Translations under genes and position numbers: made by a program | From: Lachnotalea sp. AF33-28 | Lineage (GTDB): Bacteria > Bacillota > Clostridia > Lachnospirales > Lachnospiraceae | Reading direction: 5' to 3' | NCBI RefSeq assembly: GCF_003477885.1 | Contig: NZ_QUEE01000005.1 | Coordinates: forward strand, 124,001 to 188,000 | Length of the DNA: 64,000 nucleotides | Shown: piece by piece, positions 1 through 9,365 of the stretch | How positions within the stretch are numbered: the first letter of the stretch is position 1 | Layout: every line of letters starts with the position of its first letter | The notes under the pieces: generated by a model | The model's database searches: none | What the model was told of the DNA's origin: nothing | The model's input: only the letters and a program-made list of their open reading frames with translations

Positions 1-1161
1 TGCCATTGTGGCTCCGAAGACAGCCACCAGCAGCAGGCCGCACCATTCGAACTGCCAGAAAAACCGGATGGGTTCGAAGAGATTGCCGGCATGGAACACA
101 CCGCTAAACAGCGTGGATGTGAGCAGGGAGCACAGCAGTCCTATGCCGAAGACGATACAGCCAAGACATGAAAAGCGCCGTTCCCAGCCCTCTGTTTTCC
201 GCCCCCGAAGTGTCAGCGCGGCAGCGGCACAGAAGGTAAAGAGATAGAAGAGGTCGGTTAATGCGCCGTGCAGCCGATCTGCCCGCTGATCCGTCCGCGC
301 TGTCCGGGGCTTTTAAATTCCCTTCACCGGAAAACAGAGCGGTCAGCCGCAGGATGCAGAAGCACAGGCCATAGGGGGCCGCGCTCTGGATCAGATACCA
401 GAAGGACTCTGCGCCCGCACAGAACAGCCTCACAAAATAATAGGATATGTAGAGCGAATAACAGCAGCACAGCAGTCCGAACCAAAATGCGGCTTTGTCT
501 TTCGCCGTCCGCCACAGCGTCAGCGTAAAGAGGGCTAGGGTCAGCGGGGCAAAAAAGGCCAGCGCATAGGCCGTGCATTGGACGAGCACCATGCGTGATA
601 CCGTTTCCGCTGTGCCCAGGGCGGGAGGGTGGTACATGCCGCTGTAATAGCCGCGGTCTGAGGCGGTTTCTACCGTCAGCAGATGATCGCCGGGCGTCAG
701 GGTGAAGGAAACTCCCGCGCCGCCTTCGCCCTGATCCAGCACAGTGCCATCCAGCCGGATGCTGTGGGTGGAAAAGAGCACAGGAAAATACAGCACCGCC
801 TCCACCGGGCTGCCGTCATAGGCAGGACGATTTCATATTCAGCTGTACCGTGGGGAGAGGCTGTCCGGTCCCCCCTCTGTAAATTTCCGAACTGTCCGAT
901 ATAGGTTGGGAGCCGGTCTGACCGTCCGTCGGTCAGCAGCCAGCCGTCGATCAGAAAGAGGGGTGTGTGCCGGGTGATATCCGCTTTTGTCAGCGATACG
1001 ACCCCATGGCTTCCGTAGGGAGGAGCGGTGCGGTATTTGTTATCGGCAGCAAAGAGAAAGACAAAGAACACAGACAGCGTCGCCGCGCACATAACAGCCG
1101 GCAGGTATGCCCGCAAGATGCTTCTTTTGCCGTTCTCATGCGTTCGGCTTTTATTGATCAT
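1..1161 (-). pseudogene. Membrane sensor protein (probable histidine kinase), frameshifted and cut by window edge
   Basis: This gene starts at the ATG ending at 1161, preceded by GGAGG and overlapping the end of the response regulator by 11 bases, so it is almost certainly that regulator's sensor. The N-terminus has a hydrophobic segment (LPAVMCAATLSVFFVFLF), then an extracytoplasmic domain. A reading-frame change is needed near 815-830, where EYEIVLP continues in another frame as AYDGSPVEAVLYFP. Several membrane helices follow (about residues 150-260). A second frame change is needed near 270-300, after which LTDLFYLFTFCAAAALTL and more helices run to the window edge. The layout resembles 7TM-type sensor kinases; the kinase domain would lie outside the window. 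Two frameshifts in 1.1 kb mean a decaying gene or sequence errors. Confidence 0.6.
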
Positions 1162-1843
1162 TCTTAGTATCCTCCATGGGAACAAAACGGTAGCCTTTTC
1201 CCCACACGGTTTCGATAAACTCGTGGCGGGGGAAGGCTTTTTCTATTTTCCGGCGCATGCGGGAGAGGTGGCCCTGAACGATCTGTGCATCCACCGGTCC
1301 GTTCTGCCACCACAGGGCCCGGTACAGCTCTTCCACCGTCCATACATCCTTGGGACGGGAGGAGAGAAGAGAGAGCAGGGAAAACTCGCTCTGGGTCAGG
1401 GCTAGGTCAGTCCCGGCTATAAAGGCCCGCTGGCGCTGAAAATCCAGAGACAGCGGCGGGAAGACCCGGAGGGCCTGTATTCCCCGGTCTGCAGTCAGCC
1501 GGGCCTGCAGTTTTGCCCAGAAGAGCTCATGGGGGCAGTCCTTCTGTATATAGTCCGCTCCGCCGGCCGCAAATCCCCGAATCTGGTCGGCCTTTTCGGC
1601 CAGACTGCTTAGGAATACCACAGGGGCTTCGGTCAGTTTTTTGATCTCCGCGCAGAGGTCAAAGCCGCTGATCTCCGGCATTTTCACGTCCAGTAAAATC
1701 AGATCGTAGGAGTTAAGCATCAGGCGGCCCACAGCATCTCCCGGTGTCCGGGCGGTTTCCACCCGGCAGCCTTTCTCCTCTAAAAAAGACTTGCGGGCAA
1801 GCATCAGCCACGGCTCATCGTCTATCATAAGAATACGGTACAT
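1151..1843 (-). CDS. OmpR/PhoB-family response regulator
   Basis: A 230-residue two-component DNA-binding regulator. The receiver domain (residues 1-115) shows the acidic pair IDDE and the phospho-acceptor aspartate D52 in LILLDVKMP. The C-terminal winged helix (about 135-225) shows LTQSEFSLLSLL, a VEELYRALW segment, the recognition region VQGHLSRMRRKIE and the ending VWGKGYRFV, all typical of the OmpR class. The start at 1843 is chosen because GGGAGGAG lies just upstream; an upstream in-frame start at 1882 has no ribosome site. The sensor gene overlaps its 3' end. Target genes are not evident. Confidence 0.93.
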   Translation of the reverse strand: MYRILMIDDEPWLMLARKSFLEEKGCRVETARTPGDAVGRLMLNSYDLILLDVKMPEISGFDLCAEIKKLTEAPVVFLSSLAEKADQIRGFAAGGADYIQKDCPHELFWAKLQARLTADRGIQALRVFPPLSLDFQRQRAFIAGTDLALTQSEFSLLSLLSSRPKDVWTVEELYRALWWQNGPVDAQIVQGHLSRMRRKIEKAFPRHEFIETVWGKGYRFVPMEDTKNDQ

Positions 1844-1908
1844 GTCCTCTCCTCCCGGCAGTGAATAATTATATACTACCACAGATTATACGCTTTGCCG
1901 TAAAGGAA

Positions 1909-1946
1909 AAGGTGTTTTTGAAGATTTCTTCAAAAACACCTTTTTT
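1909..1946. terminator. Terminator-like hairpin inside a divergent promoter region
   Basis: A perfect 14-bp stem (1911-1924 with 1927-1940) followed by six T on the plus strand and by TTTT on the minus strand. It sits upstream of both divergent regulators rather than at a gene end, so it could be an attenuator, an insulator or a shared operator. Confidence 0.6.
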
Positions 1947-2014
1947 GCGGTCCGTTTTGTTACAATTAGGGAAAACCGCCGGCAGACAGATGCCGGGTGC
2001 TGGGAGAATACAGA

Positions 2015-2749
2015 ATGATAAAAATTGCTTTCTGTGATGACGATCTGTCGGTCCTGAATGAGCTGAGTGTGCTGACGGACCGGTACCGTGTGTCGCACAA
2101 TCAGAAAATTGAATATACAGTCTATATCAGTCCTCTCGAGCTGCTGGCTGCAATGGAGCGGGGAACGCGCTACGATATCCTTTTGCTGGATGTGCTCATG
2201 CCGGGTGAAAACGGTATCGAAGCGGCCCGGGAGATACGCACATGGGACAACAATGTGAAAATCATCTTTCTCACCTCCTCCGCTGAATTTGCGGTGCAGT
2301 CCTATGCGGTGGGGGCCTATTTCTATCAGCTCAAGCCGATCTGGGAAGACAGCTTCGACCGGCTGCTGGATTCTGTTCTGGCCGGCTGCGCCAGAGACGA
2401 GGGCGACAGCCTGATATTAAAGTGTAAGAGCGGTATCACCCGGGTGAGCCTTGCCCAACTGGAGTACTGTGAGGTGATCGGCCGCATCCTTCTGCTGCAT
2501 TTAAGCAGAGGAAAAGTGCTGGAGAGCAGCGGCCGTCTGGATGACCTTAGCGGACAGCTTCTCCCGCGGGGCGGGTTCCTGCGGCCGCACCGTTCCTACC
2601 TGGTCAATATGGATTACATACAGAATATTTCCTACCGTGCCATTACGCTTTTCTGTCTGACGGAGATTCCAATTCCGAGGGGAAAATATGCGGAGCTTAA
2701 GAATGCGTTTCTGGAGCACGCATTTCAGGAACGGCAGGTGACGATATGA
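2015..2749 (+). CDS. LytTR-family response regulator (AgrA-like)
   Basis: A 244-residue regulator: receiver domain with CDDD near the start and acceptor D59 in DILLLDVLMPGENG, then a LytTR DNA-binding domain (about 140-240) with the motif RPHRSYLVNMDYI. The ATG at 2015 has GGGAGA 8 bases upstream; a GTG at 1997 in the same frame has no ribosome site. It overlaps the following GHKL sensor kinase by ATGA, so the two form one translationally coupled system. LytTR/GHKL pairs often control peptide signalling, bacteriocin or surface functions, but no pheromone gene is visible here. Confidence 0.93.
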   Translation: MIKIAFCDDDLSVLNELSVLTDRYRVSHNQKIEYTVYISPLELLAAMERGTRYDILLLDVLMPGENGIEAAREIRTWDNNVKIIFLTSSAEFAVQSYAVGAYFYQLKPIWEDSFDRLLDSVLAGCARDEGDSLILKCKSGITRVSLAQLEYCEVIGRILLLHLSRGKVLESSGRLDDLSGQLLPRGGFLRPHRSYLVNMDYIQNISYRAITLFCLTEIPIPRGKYAELKNAFLEHAFQERQVTI

Positions 2750-3957
2750 GCGGTATTGTTATGCTTTTGAACAACCTGTCTGTCGGCATCTTCGGCGGAG
2801 TGCTGTCCGCCGCTTTCTGCAATACATTAAGTTCACGGCGCGGGCGCCTAAGTGTTGCCGCCGGGCTGGCCGTACTGCTGGCGGCCCAGGGTTATATTTA
2901 CAGAATCCTCGGCTGGCTGCTTTTATGCGCGCTGACCCGCAGGCGGCTGTGGTCGGTCATATCTGTGTTGATGGCGTATCTCTGCTGTCAGCTGCGGTAC
3001 TGGCTTGGACTTTTATGTGCGGTGATCCTTGGCGGGAGCGGTCTGACCCAGGAGGCGGCGCTGGCAGTCACCCTGCCGCTGCTTTTGTTTCTGCTGCGAT
3101 TTGTGGCGCCCACGGTCCGTTCTTTTGAAGACCGCCCGCCCGGTGTTCAATGGCGGATCGGCCTGATTCTAGCCATCTATTATGTGTTTGATTATCTGGT
3201 GACCGTATACACCGATCTGCTCTACCGTGGAATCCCTGCGGTGCTGGAATTTATGCCCTTCGTCTGCTGCGCGGCCTATCTGGTATTTTTGCTGAAGGCA
3301 TCGGCACAGGAACGGGAGCGCCTCCTGATGGAGCAGGTGCAAAACAGTCTGAACATTCAGGTGTCCCAGACTCTGCGGGAGATTTCCGCCTTGCGGGAAT
3401 CCCAGAAACAGGCCAGCACATACCGCCACGATCTGCGCCACCACCTGCAGTATCTCTCCGCCTGCATAGACAGCGGCCGGCTTTCCCGCGCACAGGAGTA
3501 TATTCACGGCATCTGCGCGGAGATCGAGGCACAGAAGGTTCAGGATTATTGCGAGAACGAGTCGGCCAACCTGATTTTTTCCGCTTTTGCCGGCCGGTGT
3601 GCCAAGAATGGGATCGGTATCAAAGTCAGGGCAGGCCTGCCGCCCTTTCTCACGGTTTCGGACAGCGATCTGTGCGTCCTTCTCTCGAATGCTCTGGAAA
3701 ATGCGCTCAATGCCTGTCAGTCCCGGACCGGTGAGCGTATTATTGAGGTAGACGCCTACGAAAAGGGGCACAAGCTCTTTTTACAGATCACCAACCCCTG
3801 CCGGGCGGACATCACCTTTAAAAACGGGCTTCCCGTCACGGACCGGCCGGGTCACGGAGTGGGAGTCCGCAGCATATGCGCCGTTGTGGAGAGGTACGGC
3901 GGTATCTATTCATTTTCTTCGCAGGATGGCCGGTTCGTTCTGCGGCTGTCCCTGTGA
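2746..3957 (+). CDS. GHKL-type sensor histidine kinase (AgrC-like)
   Basis: A 403-residue sensor. Residues 1-190 are mainly hydrophobic and hold about six membrane helices with no large extracellular domain. A helical dimerisation region follows, with the phospho-acceptor motif YRHDLRHHLQYL (H228). The HATPase domain shows the N box NALENALNAC and the G box GHGVGVRSI near the C-terminus. It is the partner of the LytTR regulator just upstream. A short intergenic hairpin ends the operon at about 4008-4037. Confidence 0.93.
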   Translation: MSGIVMLLNNLSVGIFGGVLSAAFCNTLSSRRGRLSVAAGLAVLLAAQGYIYRILGWLLLCALTRRRLWSVISVLMAYLCCQLRYWLGLLCAVILGGSGLTQEAALAVTLPLLLFLLRFVAPTVRSFEDRPPGVQWRIGLILAIYYVFDYLVTVYTDLLYRGIPAVLEFMPFVCCAAYLVFLLKASAQERERLLMEQVQNSLNIQVSQTLREISALRESQKQASTYRHDLRHHLQYLSACIDSGRLSRAQEYIHGICAEIEAQKVQDYCENESANLIFSAFAGRCAKNGIGIKVRAGLPPFLTVSDSDLCVLLSNALENALNACQSRTGERIIEVDAYEKGHKLFLQITNPCRADITFKNGLPVTDRPGHGVGVRSICAVVERYGGIYSFSSQDGRFVLRLSL

Positions 3958-4007
3958 TCGAATCCCTACTGACGATTCAAGACAATTTTCGTTCGATTCA
4001 TGCACAG

Positions 4008-4037
4008 CCGTCCATTTTTCGGAATGGACGGTTTATT
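4008..4037 (+). terminator. Rho-independent terminator after the sensor kinase
   Basis: CCGTCCATT and AATGGACGG form a 9-bp stem around TTTCGG, followed by TTTATT. It separates the two-component operon from the lipoprotein gene. Confidence 0.75.
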
Positions 4038-4095
4038 CTGTATTCAGTAGAAAGCAGTACGATATACAACTTAAATTAAAAAAAGGAGAAAAAAC

Positions 4096-4599
4096 ATGAA
4101 AAAATTAGTAGCACTTGCCCTTGCGGTCATGATGACATTAAGCCTTACAGCCTGCGGAGGCGATCCTGTCACACTTTCCACTAAAAGCGTCAATGGCGTG
4201 TCCATCGATGTGCCCAGCGATTTCGGCGAATTTACGGATCAGGGGAGCGGCATGCTCGCCACAAACGAAGATACATCGGCTACCATAATTGTCGGAATTC
4301 CGGTGGATTCGGGCGGATTCGGCCCTGCGGATCTGGATCAGGACAGCTACAGGCAGCAGATATTCGGAGAGACGGATGTGAAGTTTATCACGTTTGACAA
4401 TGCTGCCGACTGTAACGGCATCCCCGCCGTATTTGCAAACTGTGAGCTGACAAACTCCAACGGTGTGGACTTAACCGTGAATACCTGGGTACTCTTCCAT
4501 GAGGACGGAACCACGCAGACCGTGAGCCTTACATATACCACCGGAGCGGATACCTCACTTGAAGAAAATATTGATGCTATAGTAAGCAGCGTTAAATAA
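4096..4599 (+). CDS. Small secreted lipoprotein of unknown function
   Basis: 167 residues with a lipoprotein signal peptide: MKKLVALALAVMMTLSLTACG, where LTAC is the lipobox and the cysteine would be lipidated. The mature part is acidic and beta-rich (SVNGVSIDVPSDFGEF, then repeated T/V strands) and ends in a short helix, with no catalytic motif I recognise. The ribosome site AAAAGGAG lies directly upstream. It follows the LytTR/GHKL pair in the same direction, but a terminator lies between, so it may be a regulated target rather than part of that operon. Confidence 0.85.
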   Translation: MKKLVALALAVMMTLSLTACGGDPVTLSTKSVNGVSIDVPSDFGEFTDQGSGMLATNEDTSATIIVGIPVDSGGFGPADLDQDSYRQQIFGETDVKFITFDNAADCNGIPAVFANCELTNSNGVDLTVNTWVLFHEDGTTQTVSLTYTTGADTSLEENIDAIVSSVK

Positions 4600-4656
4600 A
4601 GCTTATACGAGGACTAAAGCCCCTGGATTACAGAGTGAACGGCAGGATTGCAGCCC

Positions 4657-5587
4657 CATTTTACCGTACGGTATGGTAAAATGAAAGCGAGACTGGCCGA
4701 AGCCCCTCTGAAGGCGGGAGAGATGCTGGTTCTGGAGGATATGGCAAATCCCCTGGCGGTTCCTGCGGGCATCTGTGTGGAAACGGCGCTCGGTACATAT
4801 ATCCTGCGGGAGCAGTTCCCTTAGGGACCGGTTTACAGAGACACAGCGGTATGATTACCCCTTTCTGGATAAAGATATTTCGTTGGACAGCGTGCACGGC
4901 CTGTTCCGTCTGAATAAAAGGAAGGACGGACTGGTATTTGAAGCGTCCTGTCTTAGGAGTTTCCGAATAGTGGAGGACCGCAGCCCCCTTTTTGAGGGCA
5001 GCAAAGAGGCTCTGCGCTGTTATGAAAGCGATGTTCCTTGGCGAGTGAGTTCCATGCAGGCGGATATCGACCGCTTCATGCGGGATCGGCGGGAATATGA
5101 GCGGATGGAGCGTATGACCCGCATGATGGAACAGCAGAACCGGGACCGCAATCAGGACCGGGATCGGGACAATCCGCCGCCTTCGCGGTCGTATATACCG
5201 GAGCCCCGGTTTGAGGCTTCCGGCCCGATCCACAGCCTGTATATGGAAATCACCATGGAGCACCCGTATTGGACAGACTGCCGGATGGAGTGGGATGCGC
5301 CGTCGTTTAATTCGAGTTATCCCAGCACTGAGGACTATCTGAACGACTACCGGGAGATGACCGATGAGCTGTACGAGCTTGCCCGCGGCCTTATGACGCT
5401 TCTTAGTCCGGAGTCGCCGGAACAGCACATCGGAAAAGGAGCCGATTCAACCGGCTCTAAGAATGCGGGGGATCTGTCCGTGAGAGATGCCGCCGGCGAG
5501 ATCCGCAAATTTAAGGAGCTTTTTGACGCAGGCATCATTACGGAGGAGGAATTCACTGCCAAGAAGCACCAGCTGCTTGGGATTTAA
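4657..5587 (+). pseudogene. SHOCT-domain protein, apparently split by a frameshift
   Basis: Two reading frames appear to be parts of one gene. The first (ATG 4681 to TAG 4824) encodes 47 residues including LEDMANPLAVPAGICVE. The second is open from about 4775 to 5587 and continues with RYDYPFLDKDISLDS, but its only upstream start is a GTG without a ribosome site. The second part has a charged linker (about residues 95-130, rich in R, D and E) and ends in a SHOCT-type domain: IRKFKELFDAGIITEEEF followed by TAKKHQLLGI, a short domain often at the C-terminus of Firmicute proteins. The frame change would lie near 4810-4825. An inverted repeat CATTTTACC/GGTAAAATG at 4657-4683 overlaps the first ATG. 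A genuine start at 4775 cannot be excluded. Confidence 0.5.
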
Positions 5588-5593
5588 AAGGAA

Positions 5594-5648
5594 GCACACC
5601 GAAGTGTGCGTAGGTCATCAGCCTTCGGCTGGTGACATGATAAGGAGG
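5594..5648 (+). promoter_or_regulatory. Two-hairpin leader element, copy A
   Basis: Hairpin P1 is GCACAC, loop CGAA, GTGTGC (5594-5609). Hairpin P2 has arms GTCATCAGCC (5614-5623) and GGCTGGTGAC (5627-5636) around TTC. ATGA and the ribosome site AAGGAGG follow directly. The same layout recurs before five other transcription units in this window. Confidence 0.7.
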
Positions 5649-5656
5649 AGAACGGA

Positions 5657-6671
5657 ATGAAGAAGAAACTTTCTGTACTGCTGTTAGCCATTGTCATGGT
5701 CTTTTCTCTGGCTGCCTGCGGTGACGAAGCGGCACAGTCCGGATCATCGGGGTCTGGCGGATCGGATGTGGCCGCATCCGTACCCGATACTGCGGATGCA
5801 GCTGCGCCGGCAGGCAGCGGGGCGGCCGAGCCCGGAAGCTGGGCGGTTTACTGGTATCTCTGCGGCAGTGACCTGGAGTCCGGCGGAGGATTCGCCACTG
5901 CGGATCTATGCCTATGAGCTCACCGGTGAACTGGATGGTGCCGGCATGGAGTATATCCGGAGCATGGACTTTGACGAGCTGCCGGAGGTGAAGAACCTGG
6001 CCGCCATGGGTTGGGACGGCGCTGCGCTGGATCTGAACGATGAGGGAACCTCTATCCTCACCCTGGGGCCGGAGGCTGCGGATATCCTGGCAGGCATCGG
6101 TTTTTCCCTCAATTATGTGAATGAAGAGAGCGATGCCATGATGCTTTTGGGAACGGATAACGATATGACTGCCGACTGGGAGAACGGAGTGTTTTACGAC
6201 AATTTCCGGGGTGTCTGGGGTGGGATTGACGGGAATCTCGTCTATATGGAGCTGTCTTTTGAGGGGGACGGTTACAACCTGTACTCCGTACCTGTTCTCC
6301 TGAACGGAGAGGAGTATAATCTCCAGACAGCCTATGACTTTGGCACCGAACAGTGGAGTGTCCTGGGAGCGCGTCAGGGCATGGATGAAAGCGGCATGTC
6401 GGATAAGGATCTGCGCTTGCTCCAGGAAGGCGATGAGATCACCACTCTGTGGTATCTGGCCAGCGCTTCCGGCGACGATGACTTTGAACCCTATACTGCG
6501 GCCACCATTACCGTGACGGCCGACACCGCCTTCGGAGAGATGCCTCTGCCTGACGGCAGCTATTCCATGGTGTTTGAAATGCGGGATGCAATGGACAACT
6601 ATGCGTACTCAGACGCCGTTACCTTTGACTGCGCAGGGGGAGAGATCATAACTACGGTCTATGAGGACTGA
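5657..6671 (+). pseudogene. Clostripain-like (C11) lipoprotein with its catalytic core deleted
   Basis: The 5' part encodes a lipoprotein signal (LAAC lipobox), a low-complexity S/G/A linker and the block [19 protein letters not shown], which is the typical start of a clostripain (peptidase C11) domain. Right after FATADL the frame stops (5917). The sequence resumes in another frame near 5910 with [16 protein letters not shown] and continues to 6671 as an acidic C-terminal region. The catalytic His and Cys segments expected in between are missing, so an internal deletion with loss of frame is the simplest reading. Copy A of the leader element and a good ribosome site are intact upstream, suggesting recent loss. 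Confidence 0.65.
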
Positions 6672-6702
6672 ATCCAGGTATCAGGGCAGAAGATGATATG
6701 AA

Positions 6703-6746
6703 TAAGCAGGAAATTATCTTAATCTAAAGGATAATTTCCTGCTTTT
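6703..6746. terminator. Bidirectional terminator between convergent genes
   Basis: GCAGGAAATTATC and GATAATTTCCTGC form a 13-bp stem followed by TTTTTATT. It serves the damaged C11 gene on the plus strand and the AraC-type regulator on the minus strand. Confidence 0.85.
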
Positions 6747-6771
6747 TATTGTTTCGGCCGATGCGTGTTTC

Positions 6772-8976
6772 TCAGCCTGAGGTGCCTCTGCTGCGGTACT
6801 GAGAGGGCGTCAGCCCTACGGACTGTTTGAATTTCCGGCGAAAGCTTGAAGGATTTAGATATCCTATAGCGGTGCTGATATCATCGATTAAAATGTCGGT
6901 GGTGAGCAGGAGCTCCTTGGCTTTTTCCAGGCGCATGGTCCAGACATAATCCAGGAAATTCTCTCCGATCTCTTTCTTGAACAGATAGCTCATGTAGGCG
7001 ATGCTGACATGGGATAAGTCCGCCAGATAGGAGATGGAGAAATCGGGCGAAGTATAATGCTGTTTTACCAGATGCTGGATGCGGGCTGAATTAATGCTTT
7101 TATTCTCATATTCCTCTTCGAACAGCAGCAGAAGTTTTTCAACGTTTTCACTTATTTCCCGTTTCTTATCTTCATAAGGAAAACTGCGGCAGAAATACAG
7201 CGTTTCAAAATAGAGGGAGCTGTAAGTCTTAAACTTGATATTGGCCTGGGTCATGGAATTGATGATGACCGTGAGCATATCTATAAGCAAGCAGTGGCTG
7301 AAGAAATTGGGCAGTGAATTTCCTGTGAGGAAAGGGGATTCGATCTGGTAAAAAAGTTCCCTGACGATTTGTCTCGCTCCGCAGAAATCATAATACTGAA
7401 AGGACCGCGCCAGATCGTCCAGCTTCCGGTAGGGATAGGATACGGAAGCCTTCCTGGGCAGAGCCGGGGCGACCGTCTGATAGGAGACCACAGGCTGACG
7501 GTCCCAGCAGCAGCTGGCCTGCATTGCATTTTCATATAAAAACGGTATGTCAAGGGGAGAGGAAGAGGAGTTGCTCAATGCCGCCAGATATCCTTTTTCC
7601 TCACAGATACTGCTGATCAGCATGTGGATGACCTCCTCCTTATTCTGCTCCATTCCCGAATAGCTCAGAAGAAATGTGGCGCTGCCGCTGCCGGATTCCA
7701 AGACAATGCAGGAATCATCCTTGGGAAGAGACTGTGAAAAATACTGTCCGATATCCTGGGCGGGAAACGGCGGTTTTAAGGCTTTCATATAGAGCACAAA
7801 AATATGCTTATCCAGCTCCGCAGTAAAAAGTGAATCGATGCTGCAAAAGTCCTCCGGTTTGGCTCCTCGGTTATTGTTGACGATGGAATCCAGTATGGAC
7901 TTCTGCATGGAGGATTTGTACCGGGTGATCTTGTCCTGCAGCTGCTGGCTTTCCTCCATGGATTCGTTGAAGGCATGCTCCAGCTGCTCCAGATATTCCA
8001 TGCTGGGGTCAGGGTTCTTGACTATTTTCTTGGTCAGGTTATGCAGCGGGACAAAGGTGCTCTTCATAGCGAGAACGATCAGAAATATGCCCAGAATGCC
8101 CAAAAAAATCAGAAAGAGGTAAGTGCGCCGGAATGCGGTATCCACCTGTTTAAGCAGGAGTTCGTTGGAGATCAGCGCGGCTAAGTGGAAGCTGTTGTAC
8201 AGTTCGGAGCTTATAAGCAGGGACGTCTGCGAATCGAGGCGGTAGATGCCTTTTTCCGGGCTGGGCAGCGCGCCTGACTGTGACAGAGGGCCAAAAGGAC
8301 ATGCGGCGATCTGTCCGCCGGAGCTTACGAGAGCCATCGATACGATCTCACCGGAGACGGAGCTTTTAAGCATATTCTGGATTTCACGGGAATCGATAAT
8401 ATAGAATACCACATATCCCGCGTCGGATGCATTATAAGGAAAGTAGACCAGATATTCCGAGGCTGTTCCGGACAGAAAAATCAACTGGTTGTATGGGATA
8501 TCCATATATTCATCCGGATAAAATGCGGTACAGTCAGCCCCGTTATAAATAAAGAAAGCACCCTCCCGGTATTCCGCGTGCTGGCGTGTGGAGAGAAGCA
8601 TATCCCGGGACTTGTCGTAATAGATGATGCAGTTGATCAGGCTGTTGCTTTTGGCATACTTGCCCATTTCCTGATAGACAAGATACTTCGACCAGGCGCT
8701 GCTCTCGTGGCGGGACAGAATGAGCGTTGTGTTGCTGATGAGGGAGTTGTTCACCGGATTGACAGAGGACAGGCTGTTGGAAAACTGCTCTGCGGCATTT
8801 TCTAACTGATGGTCAATCTGCCGGCTTAATTCGTTAAAATAGAGCGTGGTCAGCTGATTGCGCACCAGCAGGAAAAAGCATAAAAGAAAAATACTTATGA
8901 TTGTAAAGTAAGACAAAAAATAGCGCATCAGGGTATGATACGTGTGGTTATGAATGATTTTCTTCAGCCGTCCCAT
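6772..8976 (-). CDS. Membrane-anchored AraC-family regulator of sugar locus I
   Basis: 734 residues. One membrane helix (about 17-39) is followed by an extracellular sensor domain (40-275), a second helix (LFLIFLGILGIFLIVLAM, about 280-300), a cytoplasmic linker, and a C-terminal AraC double helix-turn-helix domain (about 635-730) with ISYLADLSHVSIAYMSYLF and the signature IGYLNPSSFRRKFKQSVGLT. This one-piece architecture is known from Firmicutes that sense extracellular glycans or bound substrate-binding proteins. It is divergent from the transporter operon at 9366-15112, which it probably controls. GGGGGAG precedes the ATG. Confidence 0.9.
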   Translation of the reverse strand: MGRLKKIIHNHTYHTLMRYFLSYFTIISIFLLCFFLLVRNQLTTLYFNELSRQIDHQLENAAEQFSNSLSSVNPVNNSLISNTTLILSRHESSAWSKYLVYQEMGKYAKSNSLINCIIYYDKSRDMLLSTRQHAEYREGAFFIYNGADCTAFYPDEYMDIPYNQLIFLSGTASEYLVYFPYNASDAGYVVFYIIDSREIQNMLKSSVSGEIVSMALVSSGGQIAACPFGPLSQSGALPSPEKGIYRLDSQTSLLISSELYNSFHLAALISNELLLKQVDTAFRRTYLFLIFLGILGIFLIVLAMKSTFVPLHNLTKKIVKNPDPSMEYLEQLEHAFNESMEESQQLQDKITRYKSSMQKSILDSIVNNNRGAKPEDFCSIDSLFTAELDKHIFVLYMKALKPPFPAQDIGQYFSQSLPKDDSCIVLESGSGSATFLLSYSGMEQNKEEVIHMLISSICEEKGYLAALSNSSSSPLDIPFLYENAMQASCCWDRQPVVSYQTVAPALPRKASVSYPYRKLDDLARSFQYYDFCGARQIVRELFYQIESPFLTGNSLPNFFSHCLLIDMLTVIINSMTQANIKFKTYSSLYFETLYFCRSFPYEDKKREISENVEKLLLLFEEEYENKSINSARIQHLVKQHYTSPDFSISYLADLSHVSIAYMSYLFKKEIGENFLDYVWTMRLEKAKELLLTTDILIDDISTAIGYLNPSSFRRKFKQSVGLTPSQYRSRGTSG

Positions 8977-9301
8977 AATCTTGTCTCCCCCCGGATATGT
9001 GCTGTGCCTGGCAGACTGATGCGGATGCCTCGGCAGATGTGCGATGTAATTATTATACAGAAGGTTTTAGCGTTTGGCAATAAAGCGGTCCGTATATGAG
9101 GGATACAATTTTTAAGCTGAAAGATGCTTAAAAACGGTACGGTTTCATAAATACTGCAGGCTGGATCAGGACAATGGCTGTGACGCTTTTTAAATCGGCT
9201 TAAATAAAGAAATGTGCCTTGTCCGGACTGGTGGAAGGTTATAGAATTAAGGCATTCACAAACGGAGGCGCCTTCTGTGAACGAAGAAACAAAAAGAGGG
9301 A
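8977..9301 (+). promoter_or_regulatory. Divergent intergenic region with promoter for sugar locus I
   Basis: A promoter reads TTGTCC (9219-9224), 17-base spacer, TAGAAT (9242-9247). Downstream, in the transcribed leader, TTCACA and TGTGAA (about 9257-9282) form a hairpin around a GC-rich centre. The rest up to the AraC start shows nothing clear. Confidence 0.55.
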
Positions 9302-9355
9302 GCGCACGGATGTGCGCGCAGGTCATCCGCCTGACGGCAGGTGACATGAAAGGAG
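9302..9355 (+). promoter_or_regulatory. Two-hairpin leader element, copy B
   Basis: P1 is GCGCAC, loop GGAT, GTGCGC. P2 starts with AGGTCATC and closes with GGTGACATGA, then AAGGAG. Relative to copy A, P1 carries a compensated A-T to G-C change. Confidence 0.7.
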
Positions 9356-9365
9356 AAAATGGCAT

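Noticed and set aside
1997..2014. GTG at 1997 as start of the LytTR regulator
   Set aside because: The ATG at 2015 has a well-placed GGGAGA and matches where the receiver domain begins.
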